Shown: piece after piece, positions 26,415 to 35,931 of the stretch
Layout: the number at the start of each line of letters is the position of its first letter
How positions within the stretch are numbered: the first letter of the stretch is position 1
Assembly: GCF_029319185.1 (NCBI RefSeq)
Contig: NZ_CP119754.1
Location: 3,968,001 to 4,032,000 of the forward strand
Length of the DNA: 64,000 nucleotides
Source of the DNA: Superficieibacter sp. HKU1
GTDB taxonomy: Bacteria > Pseudomonadota > Gammaproteobacteria > Enterobacterales > Enterobacteriaceae
Reading direction: 5' to 3'
Program-made: the position numbers and the translations under genes
Notes under the pieces: generated by a model
Databases searched by the model: none
What the model was told of the DNA's origin: nothing
What the model saw: the letters and a program-made list of their open reading frames with translations, nothing else

Positions 26415-27152
26415 TTAACGCTTTTCCGCCGCTTCCCGTTCGGCAACTTCTTTATCAAGTTCTGCAATTTTAGCCGCCATGATTTCACGGCAGTGGGCGG
26501 CGAGATCGCGAACCTGATCTTTACCCCACGCGCTGGTATCAACCGGCGGCAGCATTTCAACAATCACCAGGCCATTATTTAGCCGGTTGAGCTTGATTTT
26601 ATTCGACGTGTTGGACACGCAAACCGGAATAACAGGCACGCCTGCCGCAATAGCCGCATGAAAAGCGCCGGTCTTAAACGGTAATAAGCCCCGCCCGCGA
26701 CTGCGCGTTCCCTCTGGAAACATCCAGATGGAAATGCGGCGCTTTTTAAATTGATCGACGACGGCGGCAATGGTGCTGTGCGCGCGGGAACGGTTATTAC
26801 GGTCAATCAGCAGATTGCCGGTCAGCCAGTACAGCAGGCCGAAGAACGGGATCCAGACGAGGCTTTTTTTGCCGACGGTAACCGTCGGCGGCTGCACGAT
26901 GCTGGAGGCTGTCACCATATCGTAGTTATTCTGATGGTTGGCGATATAAATAGCGTTGCCATAGCTGGCGGCATCTGCCGGGCGGCGTAGCTCAACCTTC
27001 AGGCCAAATACCGGCGCAAGGCGGCCGAACATATGGCCGAAAGTAGCAACGTGTTTTGGGTTACGTGGACTAAACAGACAGTAAATACAGCCGAATACGC
27101 ATACCAGGATGCTGTAGATGACCACAACAATTAAACGCAAAATTGAAAGCAT
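26415..27152 (-). CDS. plsC: 1-acyl-sn-glycerol-3-phosphate acyltransferase
   Basis: A 245-residue inner-membrane enzyme, the length of E. coli PlsC, that adds the second acyl chain to make phosphatidic acid. The catalytic HX4D motif is His73-Asp78 in ANHQNNYDMV; the FPEGTRSRG motif binds glycerol phosphate. Membrane segments at about 3-27 and near 100-120. Start ATG at 27152 has AGAGGT just upstream; the longer frame at 27167 adds five residues not seen in E. coli. Confidence 0.97.
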   Translation of the reverse strand: MLSILRLIVVVIYSILVCVFGCIYCLFSPRNPKHVATFGHMFGRLAPVFGLKVELRRPADAASYGNAIYIANHQNNYDMVTASSIVQPPTVTVGKKSLVWIPFFGLLYWLTGNLLIDRNNRSRAHSTIAAVVDQFKKRRISIWMFPEGTRSRGRGLLPFKTGAFHAAIAAGVPVIPVCVSNTSNKIKLNRLNNGLVIVEMLPPVDTSAWGKDQVRDLAAHCREIMAAKIAELDKEVAEREAAEKR

Positions 27153-27327
27153 AGCTACCTCTGACACCCGTTTCGCTTAGAATTATACGTTACCGTTATG
27201 CGAAACAGTATGTGGTGAATTGCAGGTTCCCAAATGGGTATTGTTAATCGCAACGGGTGAATTAACAACGGTTTTGCGGCAATTTTTAACCGCATCCCCT
27301 TCCGTTGCCAGAAGGGGAAATACAGAT

Positions 27328-29586
27328 TTACTCTTCGCTATCGCCTGCGCTCGCCCGGCGCGGAGAATCGATGTCCACGCGGTCGATTTTTTGCAGGCCG
27401 CGCATCAGCGAGCCGCGACGGCCACGCTCGCCGACCACTTTCTGCAACTCTTCCGGACGCAGCTTGATCTTGCGCTTGCCGACATGAATAGTCAGCGTGC
27501 TCTGCGGCGGTAAAATGAACAGATGCGCCAGGCCGTCGGTACCGGCAGCCGCTTCAGCGCCAGGAATGCTGATGATCTTGTTGCCCTTACCTTTCGACAG
27601 CTGCGGCAGATCGCTGACCGGGAACATCAGCATTCGTCCGGCGTGCGTGATCGCCAGCAGCATATCGGATTCATCTTCGATAAGCAGCGGCGGCAGAACG
27701 TGCGCATTCTCCGGCAGCGTAATCAGGGTCTTACCCGCGCGGTTACGGGAAACCAGATCGTTGAAGGTGCAGACAAAGCCGTATCCCGCGTCCGACGCCA
27801 TCAGCAGCTTCTGCTCGTCGCCGGTCATCAGCATATGCTCAACCGTTGCGCCCGGCGGCAGCGTCAGTTTGCCGGTTAATGGCTCGCCCTGACCGCGCGC
27901 CGACGGCAACGTGATGGGATCGATAGCGTAGCTGCGACCGGTGGTATCGATAAACACCACCGGCTGATTGCTCTTGCCTTTTACCGAGGCTTTCCAGCTA
28001 TCGCCTGCTTTATAGTTCAGACCCTGTGCGTCGATATCGTGGCCTTTGGCGCTACGCACCCAGCCCATCTGCGACAGCACGATAGTCACCGGTTCAGACG
28101 GCAGCATATCGTGCTCGCTCATGGCCTTCGCCTCTTCACGCTCTTGCAGCGGAGAGCGGCGATCGTCGCCGAACGCGTCGGCATCGGCCTGAAGTTCTTT
28201 CTTCAGCAGGGTATTCATCTTGCGCTCGGATGCCAGAATGCCCTGTAGCTGATCGCGCTCTTTCTCCAGTTCGCTCTGCTCGCCGCGAATTTTCACCTCT
28301 TCCAGTTTGGCAAGATGGCGCAATTTCAGTTCGAGGATCGCTTCGGCCTGGGTTTCGCTGATGCCAAAACGTGACATCAGCGCCGGTTTCGGTTCATCTT
28401 CCGTGCGGATGATTTCAATTACTTCATCAATATTGAGAAACGCGACCAGCAAACCTTCGAGGATATGCAGGCGCTTAAGTACTTTCTCAAGACGGTGATT
28501 GAGGCGGCGGCGTACGGTATCGCGGCGGAATACCAGCCATTCGCTTAAGATTTCCAGCAGGTTTTTCACCGCCGGGCGTCCGTCGAGGCCGATCATGTTC
28601 AGGTTAATGCGGTAGCTCTTTTCCAGATCGGTCGTGGCGAACAGGTGATTCATCACCTGATCCATATCCACCCGGTTGGAGCGCGGGACGATCACCAGAC
28701 GCGTCGGGTTTTCGTGATCTGATTCGTCGCGCAGGTCATCGACCATCGGCAGCTTTTTGTTGCGCATCTGGGTGGCGATCTGCTCCAGCACGCGCGCGCC
28801 GGAGGTCTGATGCGGCAGAGCGGTGATCACCAACGCGCCATCTTCTTTTTTCCATACCGCGCGCATGCGCACCGAACCGCGCCCGTTCTCGTAAATTTTA
28901 CGAATTTCGGCGCGGGAGGTGATGATTTCCGCTTCGGTCGGGTAGTCCGGCCCCTGGACGATATCCAGCAGTTCGTTCAGCGTGGTTTTCGGTTGCTCAA
29001 TTAATTTAATCGCCGCATTCGCCACTTCACGCAGGTTGTGCGGCGGGATATCCGTCGCCATCCCCACCGCAATGCCGGTGGTGCCGTTCAGCAGAATATT
29101 CGGCAGGCGCGCAGGCAGCATTTTCGGCTCCTGCATGGTGCCGTCGAAGTTCGGCACCCAGTCCGCGGTGCCCTGCCCCAGCTCGCTTAGCAGCAGCTCA
29201 GCGTATTTGGACAGGCGCGATTCGGTATAACGCATCGCGGCGAAGGATTTCGGATCGTCCGGCGCCCCCCAGTTCCCCTGGCCGTCGACCAGCGGGTAGC
29301 GGTAAGAGAACGGCTGCGCCATCAGCACCATCGCCTCGTAGCAGGCGCTGTCGCCGTGAGGATGGTACTTACCGAGAACGTCACCGACGGTACGGGCGGA
29401 TTTTTTAAATTTCGCGCTGGCGTTAAGCCCCAGTTCCGACATCGCGTAAACGATGCGGCGCTGCACCGGCTTTAAGCCATCGCCAATAAACGGCAATGCC
29501 CGGTCCATGATGACGTACATGGAGTAGTTCAGGTAGGCGTTTTCTGTGAATTCATGCAGCGCAAGGCGCTCTGCCATATCGCTCAT
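27328..29586 (-). CDS. parC: DNA topoisomerase IV subunit A
   Basis: A 752-residue type IIA topoisomerase subunit, as in E. coli. The active-site Tyr120 is in DPKSFAAMRYTES; the winged-helix domain contains the quinolone region HPHGDSACYEAM, with Ser80 and Glu84 both wild type. The coiled-coil gate (about 350-490) and a C-terminal beta-pinwheel (about 500-740) follow. It decatenates daughter chromosomes with ParE, which lies at 50675 in this window, separated by the accessory block. Upstream of plsC with 175 bp between. Confidence 0.98.
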   Translation of the reverse strand: MSDMAERLALHEFTENAYLNYSMYVIMDRALPFIGDGLKPVQRRIVYAMSELGLNASAKFKKSARTVGDVLGKYHPHGDSACYEAMVLMAQPFSYRYPLVDGQGNWGAPDDPKSFAAMRYTESRLSKYAELLLSELGQGTADWVPNFDGTMQEPKMLPARLPNILLNGTTGIAVGMATDIPPHNLREVANAAIKLIEQPKTTLNELLDIVQGPDYPTEAEIITSRAEIRKIYENGRGSVRMRAVWKKEDGALVITALPHQTSGARVLEQIATQMRNKKLPMVDDLRDESDHENPTRLVIVPRSNRVDMDQVMNHLFATTDLEKSYRINLNMIGLDGRPAVKNLLEILSEWLVFRRDTVRRRLNHRLEKVLKRLHILEGLLVAFLNIDEVIEIIRTEDEPKPALMSRFGISETQAEAILELKLRHLAKLEEVKIRGEQSELEKERDQLQGILASERKMNTLLKKELQADADAFGDDRRSPLQEREEAKAMSEHDMLPSEPVTIVLSQMGWVRSAKGHDIDAQGLNYKAGDSWKASVKGKSNQPVVFIDTTGRSYAIDPITLPSARGQGEPLTGKLTLPPGATVEHMLMTGDEQKLLMASDAGYGFVCTFNDLVSRNRAGKTLITLPENAHVLPPLLIEDESDMLLAITHAGRMLMFPVSDLPQLSKGKGNKIISIPGAEAAAGTDGLAHLFILPPQSTLTIHVGKRKIKLRPEELQKVVGERGRRGSLMRGLQKIDRVDIDSPRRASAGDSEE

Positions 29587-29677
29587 TGATTGTGATTCCT
29601 CAACTTACACCCGGCTATTGATGGGCAATATTGCCGCAGATACTACCCTATCTGCCGCGTTGAGTCACAAAGAAAAA

Positions 29678-29695
29678 GGGCCGGAGAACCGGCCC
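29678..29695 (-). terminator. intrinsic terminator of ygiW
   Basis: Stem GGGCCGG/CCGGCCC with a 4-base loop, followed on the minus strand by TTTTTCTTTG. It lies just after the ygiW stop. Confidence 0.75.
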
Positions 29696-29704
29696 GAAGG
29701 GGAA

Positions 29705-30103
29705 TTATTTAGCGACTTTGTTAATGTGTTTCACGTCAATCTCAATGGAGTTGCGGCCTTTGTCCACTTCCCCCTGAATTTCAACGGTATCCTGCGGGGT
29801 AATAGTGACGCCGTTCCAGCGCTTGTCATCGATATCGACGTTAATCGTTCCGGAAGCATCTTTAAACAGGTACAGCTCGTCGCCCACGCGCTCCACCAGG
29901 GTACCGCGCAGGGTGACCGGTGCGTCGTCGTTAAGCTTTTTAGCGTTTTCGACGGTAATTGCGCTACTGTTCGGACCCTTGAATCCACCGTTTTGCGCGG
30001 CGTTCTGCGTCGCATTCGGCCCGTTAAATCCGCCCTGGTCGGCAGCAAACGCCGGAGCAGTACAGAGTGCCAGGACAGCAGCCATTGCAGCAAATTTTTT
30101 CAT
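29705..30103 (-). CDS. ygiW: periplasmic BOF-family stress protein YgiW
   Basis: A 132-residue exported protein (E. coli 130 aa) with a signal peptide cleaved near AFAAD. The mature part is an OB-fold BOF domain (AKKLNDDAPVTLRGTLVERV, then GTINVDIDDKRW and VEIQGEVDKG). YgiW (VisP) binds peptidoglycan and has a role in stress tolerance and virulence in enterics. Divergent from qseBC, sharing a 146-bp control region. Confidence 0.95.
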   Translation of the reverse strand: MKKFAAMAAVLALCTAPAFAADQGGFNGPNATQNAAQNGGFKGPNSSAITVENAKKLNDDAPVTLRGTLVERVGDELYLFKDASGTINVDIDDKRWNGVTITPQDTVEIQGEVDKGRNSIEIDVKHINKVAK

Positions 30104-30151
30104 GTGATCCTCTCCCTTCAGTTTATTTCATCTTCATTAAACAGTGTAATG

Positions 30152-30167
30152 CTTAACAACTTCTTAA
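30152..30167. promoter_or_regulatory. QseB/PmrA-type direct repeat
   Basis: Two CTTAA half-sites six bases apart (CTTAACAACTTCTTAA) in the divergent ygiW-qseBC gap. Direct repeats of CTTAA-type half-sites are the recognised operator for QseB and PmrA. It probably serves autoregulation. Confidence 0.55.
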
Positions 30168-30249
30168 GCAGACGAAATATAATTTCCTGTACAACCTCCG
30201 ACAGGAGAAGGTCTACTGGGGTTACAGACGGGTCAACACGGAGAGTCAG

Positions 30250-30909
30250 ATGCGTATTTTGTTGATAGAAGATGACAAGCTGATCGGCGATGGCTTAAAA
30301 GCCGGGCTGGCAAAAATGGGATTTAACCTCGACTGGTTTACCCGGGGTGAAGAGGGACGAGCGGCGCTGTATAGCGCGCCCTACGATGCGGTTATCCTCG
30401 ATCTTACGCTGCCCGGTATGGACGGGCTGGATATTCTGCGTGAATGGCGTGAGAAACAGCACGACGTACCGGTCCTGATCCTCACTGCCCGCGATGCCCT
30501 TACGCAACGCGTCGAGGGGCTGCGACTTGGCGCGGACGATTATCTGTGTAAGCCTTTCGCCTTAATTGAAGTGGCTGCCCGCCTGGAAGCGCTGATCCGC
30601 CGCGCCCACGGTAAATCGCGCAGCGAACTGAGCCACGGTCAGGTGACGCTCGATCCTGGCCGTCTGGTGGCGACACTGGCCGGGGAACCGTTATCCCTGA
30701 AGCCCAAAGAGTTTGCGCTGCTTGAACTGTTAATGCGCAATGTCGGACGCGTGCTGCCGCGCAAGCTGATTGAGGAGAAGCTGTACTCCTGGGATGATGA
30801 AGTGTCGAGCAATGCCGTTGAGGTGCATGTCCATCACCTGCGGCGTAAGCTCGGCAGCGAGTTTATTCGTACCGTTCACGGCATTGGCTATACGTTAGGT
30901 GACGCATGA
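30250..30909 (+). CDS. qseB: two-component response regulator QseB
   Basis: A 219-residue OmpR/PhoB-class regulator. The receiver domain has the acidic pair DD (8-9), phospho-acceptor Asp51 in AVILDLTLPGMDG and Lys in DDYLCKPFA; a winged-helix DNA-binding domain occupies about 125-217. It regulates motility and virulence genes in enterics. Its stop overlaps the qseC start. Confidence 0.96.
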   Translation: MRILLIEDDKLIGDGLKAGLAKMGFNLDWFTRGEEGRAALYSAPYDAVILDLTLPGMDGLDILREWREKQHDVPVLILTARDALTQRVEGLRLGADDYLCKPFALIEVAARLEALIRRAHGKSRSELSHGQVTLDPGRLVATLAGEPLSLKPKEFALLELLMRNVGRVLPRKLIEEKLYSWDDEVSSNAVEVHVHHLRRKLGSEFIRTVHGIGYTLGDA

Positions 30910-32255
30910 TGTTTACCCAACGCCTGAGCCTCGGTCTCAGGCTAACCCTGCTTTTTTTACTGCTGGCGCTAACCGCCTGGTTTTGTGCCAGTCTGGTCGC
31001 CTGGCATCAAACCACTAAGCAGCTTAATACCCTGTTTGATACCCAGCAGTTACAGTTTGCCCGGCGCATCAGCGCGATGGATTTTAACGAGATCCGCTCG
31101 CCGCAACCGCCGCTAATCCCCTCCAGAAGAGTCAAAAACGGTCATTATGATGATGACGTGATGGCCTTCACTATCTATACGCCTGAAGGCGTAATGGTAC
31201 TGCATGATGGGGAAAATGGCCGCGATATTCCATTTAACTATCATCAGGATGGCTTTGAGGATGGCTATCTTAATACCGACGATGACAAATGGCGTTTCCT
31301 GTGGCTGACGACGCCGGATAACCGCTATCGCATTGTGGTAGGCCAGGAATGGGAATATCGCGAGGAGATGGCGCTGAAGATTATTACCTCGCAGCTGACC
31401 CCGTGGCTGATTGCCCTGCCGCTGATGTTATTGCTGTTAATCGTTCTCCTAAACCGCGAACTGGCTCCCCTGCGGAAATTAACCTATACCCTGCGCCGTC
31501 GCGTACCGGAAACGGCGGACGTCCTGAGCACCAAAGGCGTTCCCAGCGAAGTTCGCCCGCTGGTGGATGCGCTGAATCATCTGTTTTATCGCACGCACGA
31601 AATGATGACCCGCGAGCGCCAGTTCACGTCGGATGCGGCACACGAACTGCGCAGTCCGTTAACCGCGCTGAAGGTCCAGACGGAGGTGGCCCAGCTTTCA
31701 ATGGACGATCCGCAGGCGCGGGAAAAAGCGCTGGCCCAGCTGCATGCGGGGATCGACCGCGCAACCCGACTGGTCGATCAGCTGCTTACCCTCTCACGAC
31801 TGGATTCACTGGACAAACTGGACGACGTGCAGCCTGTTCCGCTGGCGGATCTGCTGCAATCGGCGGTGATGGATATTTATCATTGCGCGCATCAGGCAGG
31901 CGTAGAAGTCGGTCTGCAGCTTAACGCCGAAAACGTCACGCATACCGGGCAGCCGCTGTTGTTAAGCCTGCTGGTCCGCAACCTGCTTGATAATGCCGTG
32001 CGCTATAGCCCGCCGGGTAGCCGGGTCACCATTACGCTGGATAGCCAGTGCTTTATGGTGCGCGATAATGGCCCCGGCGTTGATAACCCCACGCTTGCGC
32101 GCCTTGGAGAACGTTTTTATCGTCCGCCCGGTCAGGATGCGCCGGGCAGCGGGCTGGGGCTGTCGATTGTTCAGCGTATCGCGGCGCTGCATCAGATGTC
32201 GGTCTCTTTCAACCACGCGCCCGGCGGCGGGTTTGAGGTACAGGTTCGCTGGTGA
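30906..32255 (+). CDS. qseC: sensor histidine kinase QseC
   Basis: A 449-residue inner-membrane kinase of the same length as E. coli QseC. Membrane segments at about 12-34 and 158-182 frame a periplasmic sensor domain. The phospho-acceptor is His246 in SDAAHELRSPLTALK; the ATPase domain shows the N box (LLVRNLLDNAVRYSPPG) and G boxes (RDNGPGVD, GSGLGLSIVQ). It phosphorylates QseB and is reported to respond to autoinducer-3 and catecholamines. Overlaps qseB by 4 bp. Confidence 0.96.
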   Translation: MMFTQRLSLGLRLTLLFLLLALTAWFCASLVAWHQTTKQLNTLFDTQQLQFARRISAMDFNEIRSPQPPLIPSRRVKNGHYDDDVMAFTIYTPEGVMVLHDGENGRDIPFNYHQDGFEDGYLNTDDDKWRFLWLTTPDNRYRIVVGQEWEYREEMALKIITSQLTPWLIALPLMLLLLIVLLNRELAPLRKLTYTLRRRVPETADVLSTKGVPSEVRPLVDALNHLFYRTHEMMTRERQFTSDAAHELRSPLTALKVQTEVAQLSMDDPQAREKALAQLHAGIDRATRLVDQLLTLSRLDSLDKLDDVQPVPLADLLQSAVMDIYHCAHQAGVEVGLQLNAENVTHTGQPLLLSLLVRNLLDNAVRYSPPGSRVTITLDSQCFMVRDNGPGVDNPTLARLGERFYRPPGQDAPGSGLGLSIVQRIAALHQMSVSFNHAPGGGFEVQVRW

Positions 32256-32361
32256 GCTTATTATTGCGTTATAAGCAAAAGTCTTTGCACATTTTGCTAA
32301 TTTCACCGGGTTACGTGCTGGCGTACTATACCAGGCAAATGCAATTCATTAGGAACACATA

Positions 32362-32943
32362 ATGAGCAACATTCTGATTATTAACGGAGCGAAAAAGTTC
32401 GCTCACTCCAACGGCGAGCTTAACGATACGATGACGGATGTCGCGCAAAGCTACCTGCGCGACGTCGGCCATCAGGTCCGCGTGGTGCGTGCGGAGAGCG
32501 ACTACGACGTGAAAGAGGAAGTGCAGAACTTCCTGTGGGCCGACACGATCATCTGGCAAATGCCGGGCTGGTGGATGGGCGCACCGTGGACCGTGAAAAA
32601 GTACATCGATGATGTGTTTACCGAAGGACACGGCTCGCTGTACGCCAGCGATGGACGCACCCGTTCCGACGCCAGTAAAAAATACGGCTCCGGCGGGCTT
32701 CTGCACGGTAAAAAATACATGCTTTCCCTGACCTGGAACGCGCCGATGGACGCCTTTACCGATAAAGAGCAGTTTTTCCACGGCGTCGGCGTGGACGGCG
32801 TCTATCTGCCGTTCCACAAAGCCAATCAATTTCTGGCCCTTGAACCGCTGCCAACCTTTATTGCTAACGACGTGATCAAACTTCCTGATGTGCCGCGCGA
32901 TATCGCAGAATATCGCAAGCATCTGGCGGCGATTTTTGGTTAA
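32362..32943 (+). CDS. mdaB: NADPH:quinone oxidoreductase MdaB
   Basis: A 193-residue flavodoxin-like FAD protein, the same length as E. coli MdaB. Motifs: ILIINGAKKFAHSNGELN, WQMPGWWMGAPWTVKKYIDD and LSLTWNAP. It reduces quinones by two electrons in the cytoplasm. ygiN follows 36 bp downstream in the same operon. Confidence 0.96.
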   Translation: MSNILIINGAKKFAHSNGELNDTMTDVAQSYLRDVGHQVRVVRAESDYDVKEEVQNFLWADTIIWQMPGWWMGAPWTVKKYIDDVFTEGHGSLYASDGRTRSDASKKYGSGGLLHGKKYMLSLTWNAPMDAFTDKEQFFHGVGVDGVYLPFHKANQFLALEPLPTFIANDVIKLPDVPRDIAEYRKHLAAIFG

Positions 32944-32979
32944 ATGTGGGGATTAATTGCACAAGGAGTTGAGTAAATC

Positions 32980-33294
32980 ATGTTGACAGTCATTGCTGAA
33001 ATTCGTACCCGTCCAGGCCAGCATCATCGTCAGGCAGTGCTGGACCAGTTTGCCAAAACTATTCCTCTCGTTCTTCAGGAAGAGGGCTGCCACGGCTATA
33101 CGCCGCTGGTGGATCACGCGGCAGGCGTCAGTTTCCAGACCACCGCCCCGGATTCCATCATCATGCTGGAGCAGTGGGAAAGCGTGGCGCACCTTGAAGC
33201 ACACCTGCAAACGCCGCATATGAAAGCGCACGGTGAAGCGGTGAAAGGCAGCGTCCTGGAGACCCATATCCGTATTCTGGAGCAAGGGGTTTAA
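32980..33294 (+). CDS. ygiN: quinol monooxygenase YgiN
   Basis: A 104-residue ABM-domain protein, the length of E. coli YgiN (MLTVIAEIRTRPGQHHR at the start, MLEQWESVAHLEAHLQTPHM in the core). It works with MdaB in a menadione/menadiol cycle. ATG at 32980 has AAGGAGT about ten bases upstream. It marks the left edge of the accessory block. Confidence 0.95.
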   Translation: MLTVIAEIRTRPGQHHRQAVLDQFAKTIPLVLQEEGCHGYTPLVDHAAGVSFQTTAPDSIIMLEQWESVAHLEAHLQTPHMKAHGEAVKGSVLETHIRILEQGV

Positions 33295-33313
33295 TCTGGC
33301 GCTCTGCCCCGTT

Positions 33314-33397
33314 TGCCGGGCGGCACTGCGTTTGCCCGGCCTACAATGGCTGCCATGCTCTATACCGTAGGCCCGGTAAGCGAAGCGCCACCGGGCG
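33314..33397. repeat. REP/BIME-like repeat pair at left edge of accessory block
   Basis: Units near 33314 (TTGCCGGGCGGCACTGCGTT) and 33367 (TAGGCCCGGTAAGCGAAGCG) face each other between convergent ygiN and the GH88 gene. Confidence 0.75.
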
Positions 33398-33402
33398 TGA
33401 CC

Positions 33403-34593
33403 TCACCAGTACAGCTTCCAGCTTTGCGTGATCCTGACCAGCGCCTCCACGTAAAAATAATCCCCCCAGCTACAGCACTCATCCACGCCTTTATCGCTGG
33501 CAAGATGATAAACCGAGTGCTTCAGCAGACCATTCCCCGGCTCGTTCAGCCCGGTGAGGTAGTTTTCCGTCAGCGACGAGAAAATTTTCAGCGCCCACCG
33601 CTGGTACGTTTCGCGATCCGGATCGGTCACCGGTAGCTGTTTCACCAGCTCCAGCAGCCCGCACACCGCGATCGCCGCCGAGGAAGAGTCGCGCAGCGCA
33701 TCGGTGCCGACCAGCGCCAGATCCCAGTGACACACGCCGTCTTCCGGCAGGCGGTTGAGGAAATAGTTCGCCAGCCGCTTCGACAGCGCCACCATGGTGT
33801 TATCGCCGGTATAGAGATAACTCAGCAGGAAGCCGTAAATCCCCCACGCCTGGCCGCGTGACCAGCAGGAGTCGTCGGCATACCCCTGCTGCGTATTACC
33901 GTAACGCGGCTCGCCGGTCACCACGTCCATATAGTAGGTATGAAAAGTAGAAGCATCCGGGCGGATCAGGTAGTTGGCCGCCTGCATCACGTGTGCCTGC
34001 GCTGCCTGCGCATAGCGCGGATCACCGGTTTGCTCCGTCGCCCAGTAGAGCAGCGGCAGGTTCATGTTGCAGTCGATGATCATCCGTCCGGCCTGCTCAG
34101 GATCCTTAAGATCGCCCCACGCCTGGATGATATGCGCCCTCGCATGAAAGCGCTCCAGCAACGCCTCCGCCGCCTGCAACGCAAAGCCGCGCGCCTCCCG
34201 GTTGCCGGTTAATCGCCATGCGGCCATACAGGAGAGCGTATATAAAAAGCCCAGGTCATGAGTGTTGGTATCGTGACGGCTGGCAATGCGCACGCCAAAA
34301 GAGCGCACGTGTTTTTCCGCCAGCTGGCGGAAAGCGTCATCACCACTCATCTCCCACGCCAGCCAGAGCTGCCCGGTCCAGAAGCTTGTGGTCCACTCCA
34401 CGTTATCCGTTAGCGGATATTTTCCATTAACGCAGGCTTCCGCCGGGAATTTTTCACCGAACTCCGTTAAATGACGGCGAATCAATTCAAGGGTGTGATG
34501 ACGTGCTGAGGTTAATTGATCTTTCAGCGCCTGCGGAGGTAATGGCGCATCCGGACATTCACGTAATCTTTCCTCGACGATGTGATTTAACAT
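33403..34593 (-). CDS. GH88 unsaturated glucuronyl hydrolase
   Basis: A 396-residue (alpha/alpha)6-barrel enzyme of glycoside hydrolase family 88. The two catalytic aspartates of the family are visible as Asp113 in NTHDLGFLY and Asp174 in MIIDCNMNLP. Such enzymes remove the 4,5-unsaturated uronic acid left at the non-reducing end by polysaccharide lyases acting on glycosaminoglycans, gellan or pectin side chains. No signal peptide, so it acts on imported oligosaccharides. Last gene of a three-gene minus-strand unit with the symporter (11 bp upstream) and the DUF2264 gene. Not present at this place in E. coli K-12. Confidence 0.87.
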   Translation of the reverse strand: MLNHIVEERLRECPDAPLPPQALKDQLTSARHHTLELIRRHLTEFGEKFPAEACVNGKYPLTDNVEWTTSFWTGQLWLAWEMSGDDAFRQLAEKHVRSFGVRIASRHDTNTHDLGFLYTLSCMAAWRLTGNREARGFALQAAEALLERFHARAHIIQAWGDLKDPEQAGRMIIDCNMNLPLLYWATEQTGDPRYAQAAQAHVMQAANYLIRPDASTFHTYYMDVVTGEPRYGNTQQGYADDSCWSRGQAWGIYGFLLSYLYTGDNTMVALSKRLANYFLNRLPEDGVCHWDLALVGTDALRDSSSAAIAVCGLLELVKQLPVTDPDRETYQRWALKIFSSLTENYLTGLNEPGNGLLKHSVYHLASDKGVDECCSWGDYFYVEALVRITQSWKLYW

Positions 34594-34604
34594 ATTTCGG
34601 TTCC

Positions 34605-35867
34605 TTATTTAACAGTGCTATTTTCAGCGACAGCATATTTTGCTCGCCCGCGCGCCTGACAGGCGGAAAGCGTGAAAGCAGAAATAAACGTAAAGAACAG
34701 CGCCGTAGCTCCCATAATAATATAGGTATGCTCGAAGCCAATGCGGTCATACAATATGCCAGCCGGAGAAGAGACCACGACATTACCGACATACAGCATG
34801 GCCTGATAGCCAAGTAAATACATGGTCGCGTTAACGCGTTTATCAAAATGCTCCGCGATATATTTAAATACCGAGACCAGCAGCAGGCAAATTTCCAGAC
34901 CGTAAAGCGGTTTGAGGATGGAAATCAGCAGGTGAGAATCACACAGCCCGGAAATAATCAGACGCGCGCCGACCAGCGCCCCCACCAGCAGCAGGCCACG
35001 CTTCGCGCCGATCGCGTTGACGAAGAACGGAACCACCATATACATGATGAACTCCATGCCGGACTGGACTGTACCGAGGTAGCCGAAAATGGCGTTGCCC
35101 TGATGAACGTCATCGAAAAAGGTGACGAAATAGCGCGAGAATTGCTGCTCAGCAATAAACATCATCCACGCGACGCCTGCGACATACAGGCAGAAAGCCC
35201 AGAATTTGCGGCTTTTCAGCAGTTGCCCGACGTCAGCCGGAACGATTTTTTGTTTCGCCAGTACCTCACCCGCCTGCGCCGAATTTACGTTGACCTTCAG
35301 GCTGATTAAAACGATCAGCATAACGATTGACGCCACGCTGCCGAGGATAAAGTTATACGCCGGAGAGAGGTTAAACAGCAGGCCGGAGAACGAGGATGCC
35401 ACCGCCCAGCCGAGCGATCCCCACATGCGAATCTGACCGAATTCCATACCATTCAGGCGGCTGAAGCGGTCAGAGTAGGATTCGCAGGCGGCAACGCCAG
35501 CATACCAGGCAAAACTCAGGTAAATCGCCCCCACAATAATACCCACCAGCGTATTTGAAATTAATAGCGGCTGGTAAACATAAATAAAGAACGGGGCCAT
35601 TAATGCCGATATAATGACGACAAAATAGAGCAAATATTTACTCATGCCGATTTTATCGAGAATATAGCCGTAAATGGGCTTGAGGATCACCGAGAAGATA
35701 CCGTTAACGGCAAATACCGTACCGATTTCAGTGCCGCTTAAATTGGCCTTTTGTCCCAGCCAGATCGCCAGCAGACCGATACTTGCAGACCACGTAAAAA
35801 AATAGAGAAAGATAAAGGAGCTGATTTTGTAATATTCAGCCCTGTTTTTCGTTGGCGTATTTTCCAT
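34605..35867 (-). CDS. LacY-family oligosaccharide:H+ symporter
   Basis: A 420-residue major-facilitator protein with 12 predicted membrane segments. It resembles the oligosaccharide:H+ symporters (LacY, RafB, CscB): IFLYFFTWSASIGLLAIWL in TM1, a GYILDKIGMSKYLLY loop 2-3, and GMEFGQIRMWGSLGWA where LacY has EFGRARMFGCVGWA. GAGG before the ATG at 35867 sets the start. Gene context points to unsaturated uronyl disaccharides or related oligosaccharides as substrate, but that is inference. Confidence 0.85.
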   Translation of the reverse strand: MENTPTKNRAEYYKISSFIFLYFFTWSASIGLLAIWLGQKANLSGTEIGTVFAVNGIFSVILKPIYGYILDKIGMSKYLLYFVVIISALMAPFFIYVYQPLLISNTLVGIIVGAIYLSFAWYAGVAACESYSDRFSRLNGMEFGQIRMWGSLGWAVASSFSGLLFNLSPAYNFILGSVASIVMLIVLISLKVNVNSAQAGEVLAKQKIVPADVGQLLKSRKFWAFCLYVAGVAWMMFIAEQQFSRYFVTFFDDVHQGNAIFGYLGTVQSGMEFIMYMVVPFFVNAIGAKRGLLLVGALVGARLIISGLCDSHLLISILKPLYGLEICLLLVSVFKYIAEHFDKRVNATMYLLGYQAMLYVGNVVVSSPAGILYDRIGFEHTYIIMGATALFFTFISAFTLSACQARGRAKYAVAENSTVK

Positions 35868-35931
35868 ACATTCCTCGACGAAAAGAATAAAGTCAGTGTG
35901 TTAGTTTTTTACCGGGCAGGACACCACCGCC

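Noticed and set aside
26141..26563. 140-codon minus-strand frame spanning the plsC-ftsP junction
   Set aside because: Overlaps both conserved genes in another frame; no start signal or homology visible.
28982..29586. Possible quinolone-resistance changes in parC
   Set aside because: Ser80 and Glu84 are both wild type, so no known resistance change is present.
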